Assembly (NCBI GenBank): GCA_015711825.1
Contig: JACVJD010000024.1
Span: forward strand, 1-35,370
Direction of reading: 5' to 3'
DNA: 35,370 nucleotides
Origin: Candidatus Solincola daggyaiensis
GTDB lineage: Bacteria > Actinomycetota > Geothermincolia > Geothermincolales > RBG-13-55-18
Part shown: positions 13,044 to 22,109 of the stretch, one piece after another
Layout: the number at the start of each line of letters is the position of its first letter
How positions within the stretch are numbered: position 1 is the first letter of the stretch
Position numbers and translations under genes: made by a program
Notes under the pieces: generated by a model
What the model was told of the DNA's origin: nothing
What the model saw: only the letters and a program-made list of their open reading frames with translations
Database searches by the model: none

Positions 13044-14252
13044 ATGCGAGACGGGAAAGAGGTTGCGGATAAAGAGATGAGGGTTGCCCTTTTCCAGTTC
13101 GCCACCAACGCCGCGGGGAAGGTGGCGGCGGTGTTCGAGCACCTCCTCGCCCTTTACCTTATGAACGGCCTGGAGAGGGCTGCGCATATGCAGGTGATCG
13201 ACCTGTTGCCTCCCGCCCGCGAGGGCGAGATCCTGTCCCTGGTGAGCGCGCATGATGTCCGGGAAGTCCGTGAGGCGGCGGAGCGCTTTTCCGCCCATTT
13301 ATGCCTCTGGGGAGACCTGCGCTTCGGCCCGGAGGGCGGCCACGTGGTGGACGATGTGAAGGTGACCATGATGATGGCGGTGCCGGGAGAGGGTTCGCGG
13401 GAACACAGCGTGAGCTTTGCCTTCCAAGGCCTTCGCGGCGACGTGAGGAGCGGGGAGATGGACCTGGACTTGCGTGCCCTGGAGGACCTGGTCGAGGAGA
13501 TGCTGCTGGAGATCGCCGCTTTTGTGGGCCTGGACGGCTCATCCCTGGACCTGGGCAGGATAGGGGAGGGGATGCCCCGCGCCGACGGCGCGGCGGTTTA
13601 CTTCATCTATGCCCTGCGCATGGCGACGGATCCGGCCATGAAGCTCAGGTTCTATCTGAAGGCCATCGCCGCGGACCCCTTTTTCCCCCTCGCCTACACC
13701 AACGCCGCCCAGTTGCTGTTGGGAGAGGGGAGGCACGGCGAGGCGCTGAAGCTCTTGCTCAGGGCCGAGGGGCGCCTCAAGGGCGGGGAGTTCGAGCCGG
13801 ATATCCTCAACCTCGCGGGAGTTGCCACCCTGCACATGGGCATGTGGGAAGAAGCGGTCAAGGTGTGGAAGAGGGCCCTGGAGTTGTGTCCCGGCCACGT
13901 GGAGACGCTTTGCAACCTGGCCGCGGCTTATGCCATGCGCGAGCTCTACGAGGAGGCCGAGGGCTTCTACCGCGCCGCCCTCTCCAGCCGGGATGATTAC
14001 CCCCTGGCCTGGTTCTCTTTGGGGAGGCTGCAGGCGCGTCGAGGCATGCACGAGGAGGCGGAGGCGTCCATGCGACGCTATATCGAGCTCTGCCCCGGTG
14101 ACCCCTGGGCATACTACATACTGGGGACGAGCCTCTCGCGACAGGGCAGGGAGGCGGAGGCGGAGTTCTCCCTGGGCAAGGCGGCGCAACTCGACCCCGA
14201 CGGCGAGGCCGGTGCCCTCGCGCGGCGGGAGCTTGACGAGCTCAGGGGCTAA
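13044..14252 (+). CDS. Protein with uncharacterised N-terminal domain and C-terminal TPR repeats
   Basis: TPR motifs in the second half (e.g. VETLCNLAAAYAMRELYEEAEGFYRAALSSRDDYPLAWFSLGRLQARRGMHEEAE). Confidence 0.75.
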   Translation: MRDGKEVADKEMRVALFQFATNAAGKVAAVFEHLLALYLMNGLERAAHMQVIDLLPPAREGEILSLVSAHDVREVREAAERFSAHLCLWGDLRFGPEGGHVVDDVKVTMMMAVPGEGSREHSVSFAFQGLRGDVRSGEMDLDLRALEDLVEEMLLEIAAFVGLDGSSLDLGRIGEGMPRADGAAVYFIYALRMATDPAMKLRFYLKAIAADPFFPLAYTNAAQLLLGEGRHGEALKLLLRAEGRLKGGEFEPDILNLAGVATLHMGMWEEAVKVWKRALELCPGHVETLCNLAAAYAMRELYEEAEGFYRAALSSRDDYPLAWFSLGRLQARRGMHEEAEASMRRYIELCPGDPWAYYILGTSLSRQGREAEAEFSLGKAAQLDPDGEAGALARRELDELRG

Positions 14253-14651
14253 GACGAGGCTGGGCCACACGGAAATCCATGTTTTCCAGGTTTCTGCAAT
14301 ATATAACGGTGTGCAAGGACCGGATATCGGACGTGGCTTGTGGTGGTGTGGAAAACCACCTTTTCCGGGCAGGCGACCACGCGCGAAGGCGATCGGCGAT
14401 CAACCTCCGGAAAAACGCCGATAGATGCCCGTCCACCACCGGGAACGCCGGGGCTTTAACCCCGCCGGGAATTCCAGCCTCGCCCGCCTTTAAGACGGGA
14501 GTTAAGGAATTGACGCTTTCTTTCAGCGAGAAACTCCAGCTCAGGTTCCGGGTTTAAAAACCGCTTTTCGACTTGGGTTTTATGGTCGTTAGGGTTGGCC
14601 CGCTCCCGAACTCCCGCAAAACCCGCGTGGGAATGCCCGGCAAACGCCCGC

Positions 14652-15440
14652 TCAGCGTCCCTTGAATTGCGGCTTGCGGTTCTCCGCCAGCGCCTGTATG
14701 GCTTCCCTATGGTCCTCCGACACCAGGCACAGGGTCTGGGCGATGGCCTCGAACTCCAGCGCCGTTTCGGGGTCGGAATCCCAGCAGCGGTTGATGACCT
14801 GCTTGGCCAGGGCGATGCCCAGGATGGGGCCTTCCGCCAGCCTGCGGGCGAGTTTGAGCGCCTCCGGAAGCACCTGGTCCTTGGGGTAAACGTGCTCCAC
14901 CATGCCGATGCGATAGGCCTCCGCGGCGTCAATGGTGTCGCCGGTGAGGATGAGTTCCTTGGCGTAGCCGTTGCCTACCAGGCGCGCCAGGCGCTTGCAG
15001 GCGCCGAGGTCCGGTATGATGCCGAACTTGATCTCCATGAGGTTGAACTTGGCGTCGTCGGAGGCGATACGGATGTCGCACGCGAGCATTATCTCCATGG
15101 CCCCCCCGAAGGCCAGGCCGTTCACGGCCGCGATCACGGGCTTGTCCATCATCTCGAAGGCCAGGTAGGTGTTCTGGACCTCCTTGAGGAAGGAGTGGAT
15201 CTGCAGGGCCGAGAGCTGCATGAGGCCCGCGAAGCTCCCCAGGTCCAGCCCGCTGGAGAAGGATTTACCCGCCCCCGTCATCACCACCGACCTCACATCG
15301 GAGTCGTTCTGCAGTTCCTTGGCGGCCGCGCCGAGCTCCACGAACATGGTCTGGTTCATGGCGTTGTGCGTCTCGGGCCGATTCAGGGTGAGAATGGCCA
15401 CTCCGTCCTGCCTCTCGATCTTGATCGCCTCGTAGTCCAT
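14652..15440 (-). CDS. Enoyl-CoA hydratase/isomerase family protein
   Basis: Crotonase fold: LTLNRPETHNAMN, GAGKSFSSGLDL, KPVIAAVNGLAFGGAMEIMLACDIRIAS. Confidence 0.9.
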   Translation of the reverse strand: MDYEAIKIERQDGVAILTLNRPETHNAMNQTMFVELGAAAKELQNDSDVRSVVMTGAGKSFSSGLDLGSFAGLMQLSALQIHSFLKEVQNTYLAFEMMDKPVIAAVNGLAFGGAMEIMLACDIRIASDDAKFNLMEIKFGIIPDLGACKRLARLVGNGYAKELILTGDTIDAAEAYRIGMVEHVYPKDQVLPEALKLARRLAEGPILGIALAKQVINRCWDSDPETALEFEAIAQTLCLVSEDHREAIQALAENRKPQFKGR

Positions 15441-15581
15441 GGATTCCCTCCCTCTTCTCCATGCTCGTAGCCGTCGGTCTCCGTCCGGAAGGTTACCTCC
15501 TTCCTACGCAAGGCTAACACAGAAATGGCGGGAAATGCGACGGCGGGGTATTGTTATAATGGAAAGGTGGAGGTGAGCGAT

Positions 15582-15845
15582 TTGCCCATATACGAGTACC
15601 GTTGCACGGAATGTGGATGCACGTTCGACCTCATCCAGCCCATGGACGCGGAACGGGTGGCGGACTGCGAGCGTTGCGGTGCGCAGGCCAAGCGGGTTTT
15701 CAGCCCCCGTATCGCCATCAGGTACGAGGGCTGGGGGTTCAACGCCACCGATAAGCTGCTGCCCGAGAGCAGCCGCGCGAAACGGGACTTTAAGCAACTC
15801 CGCGAGAAGGCGGAGCAGATCATGGACGAAGACTATACGCCGTGA
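15582..15845 (+). CDS. FmdB-family zinc ribbon protein
   Basis: PIYEYRCTECGCTFDLIQPM...CERCGAQAKRVFS. Likely TTG start at 15582 with ggagg SD; TATAAT at 15555-15560. Confidence 0.85.
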   Translation: MPIYEYRCTECGCTFDLIQPMDAERVADCERCGAQAKRVFSPRIAIRYEGWGFNATDKLLPESSRAKRDFKQLREKAEQIMDEDYTP

Positions 15846-16133
15846 GACGGCGGCGGGATGGGGAGAGAGGACGGCGGCCGAAGCGGCTGTGCCCATGCCG
15901 AAAGAGAGACTTTCTCCCTTAAGCGATTGCGAAAAGATAAACGGCATCGTTATTCCCATATCCGATCGAGCGCCGGCATCATGTCCATGAAAGCAGTCGT
16001 GCTTTGGCGCCGTCGATCACACGGGGAGTAAACCTGTGCTTGCCGAGGCGGGTTCGGCTGTGCGGCTATTCCCTCCCCTGACCGCCTTGACGGCCTCGCC
16101 GCTGCGGCTCAAGGGGATGGTCCAGCAACTCTG

Positions 16134-17849
16134 CTATAGCCACCCCATGAGGATGCGGAAGATGTTGAAACGCTTGAACCTGCTTCCCGTCACCGGCCAG
16201 GTGAGTTCCTCCTTGGGCAGGCGCAGCTCCTTGAAGAGCTTCCTCGCCTCCCGCCTTAGTTTTTCCAGCTCCGCCCTTCGCCTTGCCGTGTCTTCGATGG
16301 TCAACACGTCGTCCACCAGCTTGAGCAGCGAGATGGTGTCGCGGATACGGCGGTCGTTGCGCGCGGCGAATGAGGGGGAGACGAGGCCGTTGTTTTCCTT
16401 GATGGCGTTGAGGGTCAGCAGCGCTTCGTAGGTGACCTCCACGATGTCCTGCCGCGACAACCAGCGCGTCTCGTATCCCAGCATGTCGCGCCAGTGGGGA
16501 GATAGAGAGGCGTGGGCGAATTCCTCCAGGGTGCGGTGGATGAGGCGATATCCGTAGCGCTCCGGTTCCTGGTGGTAGATGCATTCGGGGTCTATGAAGG
16601 GAGCCAGGGGGCCGATGCAGGGGTTGACGCGGGGGCCGAAGCGCCGTAAGAGCTCCCCGCAGTACTGCACCGTCTCCATCACGGAATCGCGGTCCTGGCC
16701 GGGAAGCCCGATCATGAAGAAGACGTCGAACTTGTCGCAGCCGCTCTCCAACGCCCAGGAGATGCAGCGCTCCAGCTCTTCGTTGTCGTAGGGTTTGCCG
16801 ATGACCTCCCGTATCCTTTCGTCGTGGGTCTCCGGGGAGATCTGGAAGTCGTAATTGTCGAAGCTCGAAGCCACGCGCTCGAAATAATCGCGAGGGGCGG
16901 GCGAGAAGAGCTCCAGCACGAGGTGGTTCTTAAAGGCGACGTGGCTGATCAACTCCAGAGTGCGCAGCGCGTACTCCGTTCCGCCCTGCAACAAGTCCCC
17001 GACCACGAAGATAGGGGCGGTGGTGAAGCGGGTTATAAGCTCCACATCGTGGGCTATGCGCTCCGGGGAGCGGAAGGCGGGCCTCTCCCTGCCGCAAAGG
17101 CGCAGCAGCGCCCGGCGAGAGCCCCCGCAAAAGGCGCATTCCCGGGTGCAGCCGCGGCAGGTCAGCACCATGGTCACGGGGTAGCTCCACCAGTTCCAGA
17201 AGGCGCGCACGCTCTTCCAGTCGCCGTATTTGAAAGCGGAGCGGATCATGTAGCGGTAGTTGTCTCCCAGGTATTCGAGGCTTGCGGGAAGGTAGGAGAG
17301 AGGGTTCTCGATCACCGCCCCTCCCGGTCCCCGGTGGGTGAGGTTGGGTATATCCGAAGCAGAGCCGCCTTCCATGATGGCCTCCATGAGTCGTCGCAGC
17401 GGCTCCTCGGTGGAGTCTCCACGCACCACGTAGTCGATGAAGGGATAGGACATGAGCTCGCGATGGAAGAAGGTGGCGGAGTATCCGCCTATGATCACCG
17501 GCTTTGAGGGGTGGACCTCCTTCACCAAGCGGGCGACCTCCAGGGCGCCCTGGGCGTGGGTGAGCCAGTGGAGATCTATGCCGAAGGCGGCGGGTTCGAG
17601 CTTTGAAAGAAATCCAGGCACGTCGAAGCGTTCGTCCTCGAGCATGCGTTGCGCCAGGTTGACCACCCTGGTGTTGATGCCGCCGCGCTCGAGGTATTCC
17701 CCCAGGTAGGTGAAACCGATGGGATAGAGCTCGAATACGGGGGTGGAGGGCACCAGGTCGCTGATGGGACCGGGGACGATGGTCAGGCGGCGGAAATCGT
17801 ACACGCTGGGTGGGTGCAGGAGAACGAGATCCGGCTTGGCAAACAGCAT
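16134..17849 (-). CDS. B12-binding-domain radical SAM protein (possibly the Ta0216-like family)
   Basis: N-terminal cobalamin-binding-like domain (PDLVLLHPPSVYDFR...), CTRECAFCGG (CxxxCxxC). Start chosen at MLFAKPD with gaggtggg SD. Confidence 0.8.
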   Translation of the reverse strand: MLFAKPDLVLLHPPSVYDFRRLTIVPGPISDLVPSTPVFELYPIGFTYLGEYLERGGINTRVVNLAQRMLEDERFDVPGFLSKLEPAAFGIDLHWLTHAQGALEVARLVKEVHPSKPVIIGGYSATFFHRELMSYPFIDYVVRGDSTEEPLRRLMEAIMEGGSASDIPNLTHRGPGGAVIENPLSYLPASLEYLGDNYRYMIRSAFKYGDWKSVRAFWNWWSYPVTMVLTCRGCTRECAFCGGSRRALLRLCGRERPAFRSPERIAHDVELITRFTTAPIFVVGDLLQGGTEYALRTLELISHVAFKNHLVLELFSPAPRDYFERVASSFDNYDFQISPETHDERIREVIGKPYDNEELERCISWALESGCDKFDVFFMIGLPGQDRDSVMETVQYCGELLRRFGPRVNPCIGPLAPFIDPECIYHQEPERYGYRLIHRTLEEFAHASLSPHWRDMLGYETRWLSRQDIVEVTYEALLTLNAIKENNGLVSPSFAARNDRRIRDTISLLKLVDDVLTIEDTARRRAELEKLRREARKLFKELRLPKEELTWPVTGSRFKRFNIFRILMGWL

Positions 17850-17966
17850 CGTCCCACCTCGCTCCACCTCATATGTTCCTGGGGCTACAAGAATGATAGA
17901 CGCCGCATGGGCCATAGGCAAGGCAAGGGGCTTGAGAGGCGAAGGCGATCGCGAGGGTCGATGACC

Positions 17967-18419
17967 TCAGGCCTGAAGCCGGCAAAGGAAATCCTCGCGG
18001 TCCCCGGCCAGCTCCAGCAGGCGCGAGGAGAGCTCCTGGGAGATCCCGTCAACCGCGATGCAAAAAGCAACCTGCCCCCTGCGTAAGGTGTCGAGGATGC
18101 TGGAGGCGCTCTCGCAGACCTCGAAGATGGTCGAGCCGTCGGTCACTAACTTGCATTCCGCCAGGGGACGCGAGCAGTCGGTATGCTCGCGCAGGTACTG
18201 GAGGGTCTTGCGTACCTTCTGCAGGGATATACCCCGCTGCAGCATGGTGACGATGGTCCTCAGCTCCACTAGGTTTCGGAAATCGTAACGGTCCCTCCTG
18301 GCTCCGCCGGGAGCGAACTCCACCTCCGCCGGCTGCACGAGGCCGGTCTTCTTCCAGTAGCGCAACTGGCGACACGTGCAACCCGACAGGCATGCGGCCT
18401 GTTCCGCGTTAAAGGTCAT
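17967..18419 (-). CDS. MerR-family transcriptional regulator
   Basis: TFNAEQAACLSGCTCRQLRYWKKTGLVQPA...RDRYDFRNLVELRTIVTMLQRGISLQKVRKTLQYL. Confidence 0.8.
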   Translation of the reverse strand: MTFNAEQAACLSGCTCRQLRYWKKTGLVQPAEVEFAPGGARRDRYDFRNLVELRTIVTMLQRGISLQKVRKTLQYLREHTDCSRPLAECKLVTDGSTIFEVCESASSILDTLRRGQVAFCIAVDGISQELSSRLLELAGDREDFLCRLQA

Positions 18420-18742
18420 ACGGCCCCCTAGGGCTTAAAGGCGAGCAATAGATACCGAGTGGTGCAAGGGTTTCTCCGCTATCGGCATCATTATTTTTAT
18501 TACAACCGCGCCCCTATCGCAAGGGCCTTGGGGAAAAAAGTCCTGTTCGTTTTGGCGCCTTTGCGAAGGCCTTGATATCGCGCACGCGACGGCTCATCTC
18601 CTCGGAACAAGCGGCACGACCTTGCCGCCGTGGCCGCGAAAGGGGGCGAACCTACGCTACATATACAAGGCGTCGGGCTTTGGATATAATGTTCAGGCAA
18701 ACGGACCTTTCAGGTAATGTATGGTAAATATTGGGAGGCATA

Positions 18743-20053
18743 TTGCCGCAGACCAGCATAAAGCCGTTGCGAGGGACGCTTTACGACCGCGGGGTGGTGG
18801 GCGACATGGCGAGGGTGGTCGCCCCCCCTTATGACGTCATCGACCAGGAGTCCAAGGTGGCGCTGCTGCAGCGCTCCCCTTACAACATCGTCAGGCTGAT
18901 CCTGCCTCAACCGGGCGGCGCGCCGGATTTCTGGAGGGAGTCCGCCGCGCTTTTCTCTCGCTGGAAAGGCGAGGGGGTGTTGACGGCGGACGACGGCCGC
19001 GGCATATACGTCTACCGTCAGACCTTCCGGCATTCCTCCCTGGGGCCGCTCGCCCGCACGGGGCTGCTGGCGGCCGTGAAATGCGTGGATTTCGAGGGCG
19101 GCAACATCCTGCCCCACGAGATGACCTTCCCCCGGACCCGCTCGCAGAGGCTCAACCTCCTGCGCGCCTGCAGGGCCAACTTCAGCCAGGTGTTCATGGT
19201 CTTCCGTGACCGCGAGGGCGATATCCTGGAGCTTTTAGAGAAGGCCGTTTCCGCCCCACCCCTCCTGGGGTTCGACGATTACGAGGGGGTCAGACACGAG
19301 TTGTGGAGGGTGGAGGAAGGAGGGGAGGCGGAGGAGATATGCCGGCGCATGGAGGGAAGGAGGCTGATCATCGCGGACGGGCACCATCGCTACGAGACCG
19401 CTCTCGCCTACGGCCGCGAGGATGCCGCCGCCTACGCCTCCGGCCAACCCCGGGCCTTCGTCTCGGCGGTGCTGTTCCGCTCCGAGGACCCGGGGCTGCT
19501 CATCCTGCCCGTGCACCGGGTACTGCGGCGCTGTCCTCTTTCCGCGCGTGAGCTTGCTCGCGGGCTGGAGAGGTCGTTCGAGGTAGAGAGGATCGACGGC
19601 GACCTGCAAGAGGCGGCAAGGGCCCTCGCCGCCGCCTCCACGCGGGTTGGCGGCCGACCGAGCTTCGTCATGCTCACGCGGGACGGCGCCTTGCTGCTGA
19701 CCTTGAAGGAGGGAGTCGACCTCTCCAGGGGAAAGGTGGATGGGGGTAGCGAGAGGTGGAGGCGGCTGGACGTGAACATCCTGCAGTCACACGTGTTTGG
19801 CGAGGCGCTGGGGGTAGATGCCGGGGAGCTCGTAGAGAGGGGAGAGCTGTATTTCTCACCCTGGGAGGACAAGATCCAAGCCGCGCTGGATGGCGGCGAG
19901 GCCGAGGTGGCTTTCATGATGCGGGCCGCCAGCATGGACGAGATATGGGATGTAGCGGAGGGCGGCGAACGCATGCCCCATAAGAGCTCGTACTTCCACC
20001 CCAAGCTCCCATCCGGCCTGGTGATATACGACCACCAGACGGCTTTCGACTGA
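18743..20053 (+). CDS. DUF1015 family protein
   Basis: Motifs ARVVAPPYDVID, SPYNIVRLIL, LIIADGHHRYETALAY. TTG start at 18743 after gggagg; TATAAT near 18684. Confidence 0.85.
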   Translation: MPQTSIKPLRGTLYDRGVVGDMARVVAPPYDVIDQESKVALLQRSPYNIVRLILPQPGGAPDFWRESAALFSRWKGEGVLTADDGRGIYVYRQTFRHSSLGPLARTGLLAAVKCVDFEGGNILPHEMTFPRTRSQRLNLLRACRANFSQVFMVFRDREGDILELLEKAVSAPPLLGFDDYEGVRHELWRVEEGGEAEEICRRMEGRRLIIADGHHRYETALAYGREDAAAYASGQPRAFVSAVLFRSEDPGLLILPVHRVLRRCPLSARELARGLERSFEVERIDGDLQEAARALAAASTRVGGRPSFVMLTRDGALLLTLKEGVDLSRGKVDGGSERWRRLDVNILQSHVFGEALGVDAGELVERGELYFSPWEDKIQAALDGGEAEVAFMMRAASMDEIWDVAEGGERMPHKSSYFHPKLPSGLVIYDHQTAFD

Positions 20054-20202
20054 AGGCTCGTGCGCCCGGGCGATGGGCGCGAAAGCGATCCTCGAAACGA
20101 CAAGTCGTGTACCGTCATGCCTTGCTCGGCAGCGCGTGGGACGCCGGAGACCGGTGAGCGAAAAACCCGCGCAGGCCGATTCCCTTTTCGCTAGTGTTAA
20201 CC

Positions 20203-20208
20203 TATACT
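20203..20208 (+). promoter_or_regulatory. Candidate -10 element (TATACT) for a leaderless transcript
   Basis: Ends 6 nt before the ATG at 20215, with no SD before it; flanked by GTTAACctataCTTAAC. Confidence 0.4.
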
Positions 20209-20214
20209 TAACAT

Positions 20215-21144
20215 ATGTCCCAGAAGCCGGGAGGGAGTGTAAGGAAAAAAAGCGAGCGCGCAAGGGACAACCTGCTGAAGGTCTCCCAATTGTCGCGGGC
20301 TACCGGGGTTTCCACCTCCGCCATAAACTACTACGTGCGGATCGGCCTTTTGCCCCCGCCGGTAAAGACCCACAGGAACATGGCTTATTACCATCCCTCC
20401 TATATCCAGATGATAAATTACATCCGCCGTCTCCAGGTGCAGAAACACCTGCCGCTGGAAAAGATCAAGGAGATAATGGCGGCCAAGGTGAAGATCTGGC
20501 GGGAGATGGGCACGGAGCCGGGTAGGCTGATGGGAGAGCTGTTCAACGAGGAGGCGGGCGGGGGGGAGCAGGACGCCCTTGATGCACGGACGAGGATCAT
20601 GCGGGCGGCCAGCAGGCTATTCTCGGGCAAAGGCTATTACCACACCACCCAGGAGGATATCATCGACCTGGCGGGGGTCTCGCTGGGCGAGTTCCACCAA
20701 TATTATTCGGGAAAGGAAGACCTCCTGCTGGATCTGGCCGAGGAGGGGGTGCGCGTTTTCCGCAAGCGGGTCTCGGAGGAGATAGCCGCGGTTCCGGATA
20801 TGCTGGAGCGCATTCGTATAGCCATTCCCGTGGCCTTCCAGGTGATCGTGGAAAACCACGAGATATATACCCTTTACCTCGAGGACTCCGTGCTCTCCGA
20901 CACCCCCTATGAGCGTAAGCTCTCGCAGATCATGACCATCATAACCAATGACCTCAAGGTCACCCTGAGTCGGGGCATGAAAGAGGGCTCGATCAGGAAG
21001 CTCCATCCGGACATCGTCGCCTACGCCATCATCGGGCAACTGGTAAGGCTCGCCAACTACTGGATGGAGGACCCCATGAAGCACAACATGGAGGAGATAA
21101 CCAGGGAGGCGGTCGAGTTCGTCACCCGCGCCTTGAAGCCGTAG
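20215..21144 (+). CDS. MerR-TetR fusion transcriptional regulator
   Basis: N-terminal MerR HTH (LLKVSQLSRATGVSTSAINYYVRIGLLPPPVKTHRNMAYYHPSYIQMINYIRRLQ) followed by TetR HTH (RTRIMRAASRLFSGKGYYHTTQEDIIDLAGVSLGEFHQYYSGKEDLLLDL) and a TetR-like ligand domain. Confidence 0.85.
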   Translation: MSQKPGGSVRKKSERARDNLLKVSQLSRATGVSTSAINYYVRIGLLPPPVKTHRNMAYYHPSYIQMINYIRRLQVQKHLPLEKIKEIMAAKVKIWREMGTEPGRLMGELFNEEAGGGEQDALDARTRIMRAASRLFSGKGYYHTTQEDIIDLAGVSLGEFHQYYSGKEDLLLDLAEEGVRVFRKRVSEEIAAVPDMLERIRIAIPVAFQVIVENHEIYTLYLEDSVLSDTPYERKLSQIMTIITNDLKVTLSRGMKEGSIRKLHPDIVAYAIIGQLVRLANYWMEDPMKHNMEEITREAVEFVTRALKP

Positions 21145-21233
21145 CGCTTCTCCACCTCCATGAACCACAGTCCGTCCAGGGCGGTAAGGGCGCCCAGACG
21201 CAGCCTTTCGAGCTCGTCTCGATCTATCTCCAT
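21143..21233 (-). pseudogene. Possible truncated 5' fragment of a DUF6125-like gene
   Basis: MEIDRDELERLRLGALTALDGLWFMEVEKRYGFKA on the minus strand; the recognisable peptide ends where the merR-tetR coding sequence (antisense) begins. Confidence 0.35.
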
Positions 21234-21785
21234 GGCGGTCTTCCTCCTGGACGCGGCGCCGACTCGCCCCGGGGCGAAGCGGAGATCGATGTCCGTCGCT
21301 TCCTCAAGGGCCATGATGACACTCGCTCAGCCCGGGGGAACGCAGGCAATATCGCGCAGGTCAAGGCAGGAATCCACCCCAGTCCACCACTCTGGCCCGA
21401 CGCGCCGGAACGCAGCTAAACCCGGAGGCAAGTGTTACGTCGTCTTTCACGCCTGCCCGGCGCGTGGGGAACGAGGGCTGGGTTTCACGCCCGGCGCGCC
21501 ATGGGGGGGCGCGGACGTGGGCTTGGGCGCGGGAGCGATGGTTTCCCGCGGCGGGTTTATAATAGGGGCATCGTCATGCTCGAAACGCGCCCCCGAAGGA
21601 TCGCGTGGAGGGTTTTCCCACGCTTGCACATGACGCCGCGTCCTTTCACGCGCGTGATCTCCTGAGGGACGCAGCACGAGGAAGGCGGATGGGCCGGCGG
21701 CGGGATGGAGGGGTCCTCGTCATCCGCAGGGTGGCTGAAGGTGAAGTCATCTCCGCCTGACGCTCGAGGACTTGAAGGAGGCGGG

Positions 21786-22109
21786 ATGGCGGAGGGAGAG
21801 CGAGTAAGCGGCAGGGTCGAGCGCCATGCGGTGATCGAATCCTTCAGCGGTGGGCGCGAGGTGGTCATCTTCGTTGACGGCGCGCCTATCGCGGCGCGGG
21901 AGGGAGAGCCCGTGGCGGCGGCGCTTTACGGAGCGGGCATAAGGGTGACGCGGCATGCGAGCAAGAGCGGCGAGCCCAGGGGCCCCTTCTGCATGATCGG
22001 ACGCTGCACGGAATGCTGTATGACCGTGGACGGAGCGCGGAACGTGCGCGCTTGCCGCGCCCTGGTAAAGGAGGGAATGAGGGTGGAGACGCCCGGGAGG
22101 GAAGGCTAG
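21786..22109 (+). CDS. Small (2Fe-2S) ferredoxin-like subunit, HcnA / sarcosine-oxidase-alpha N-terminal-like
   Basis: VIFVDGAPIAAREGEPVAAALYGAGIRVTR...CMIGRCTECCMTVDG; preceded by gaaggaggcgg. Confidence 0.85.
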   Translation: MAEGERVSGRVERHAVIESFSGGREVVIFVDGAPIAAREGEPVAAALYGAGIRVTRHASKSGEPRGPFCMIGRCTECCMTVDGARNVRACRALVKEGMRVETPGREG

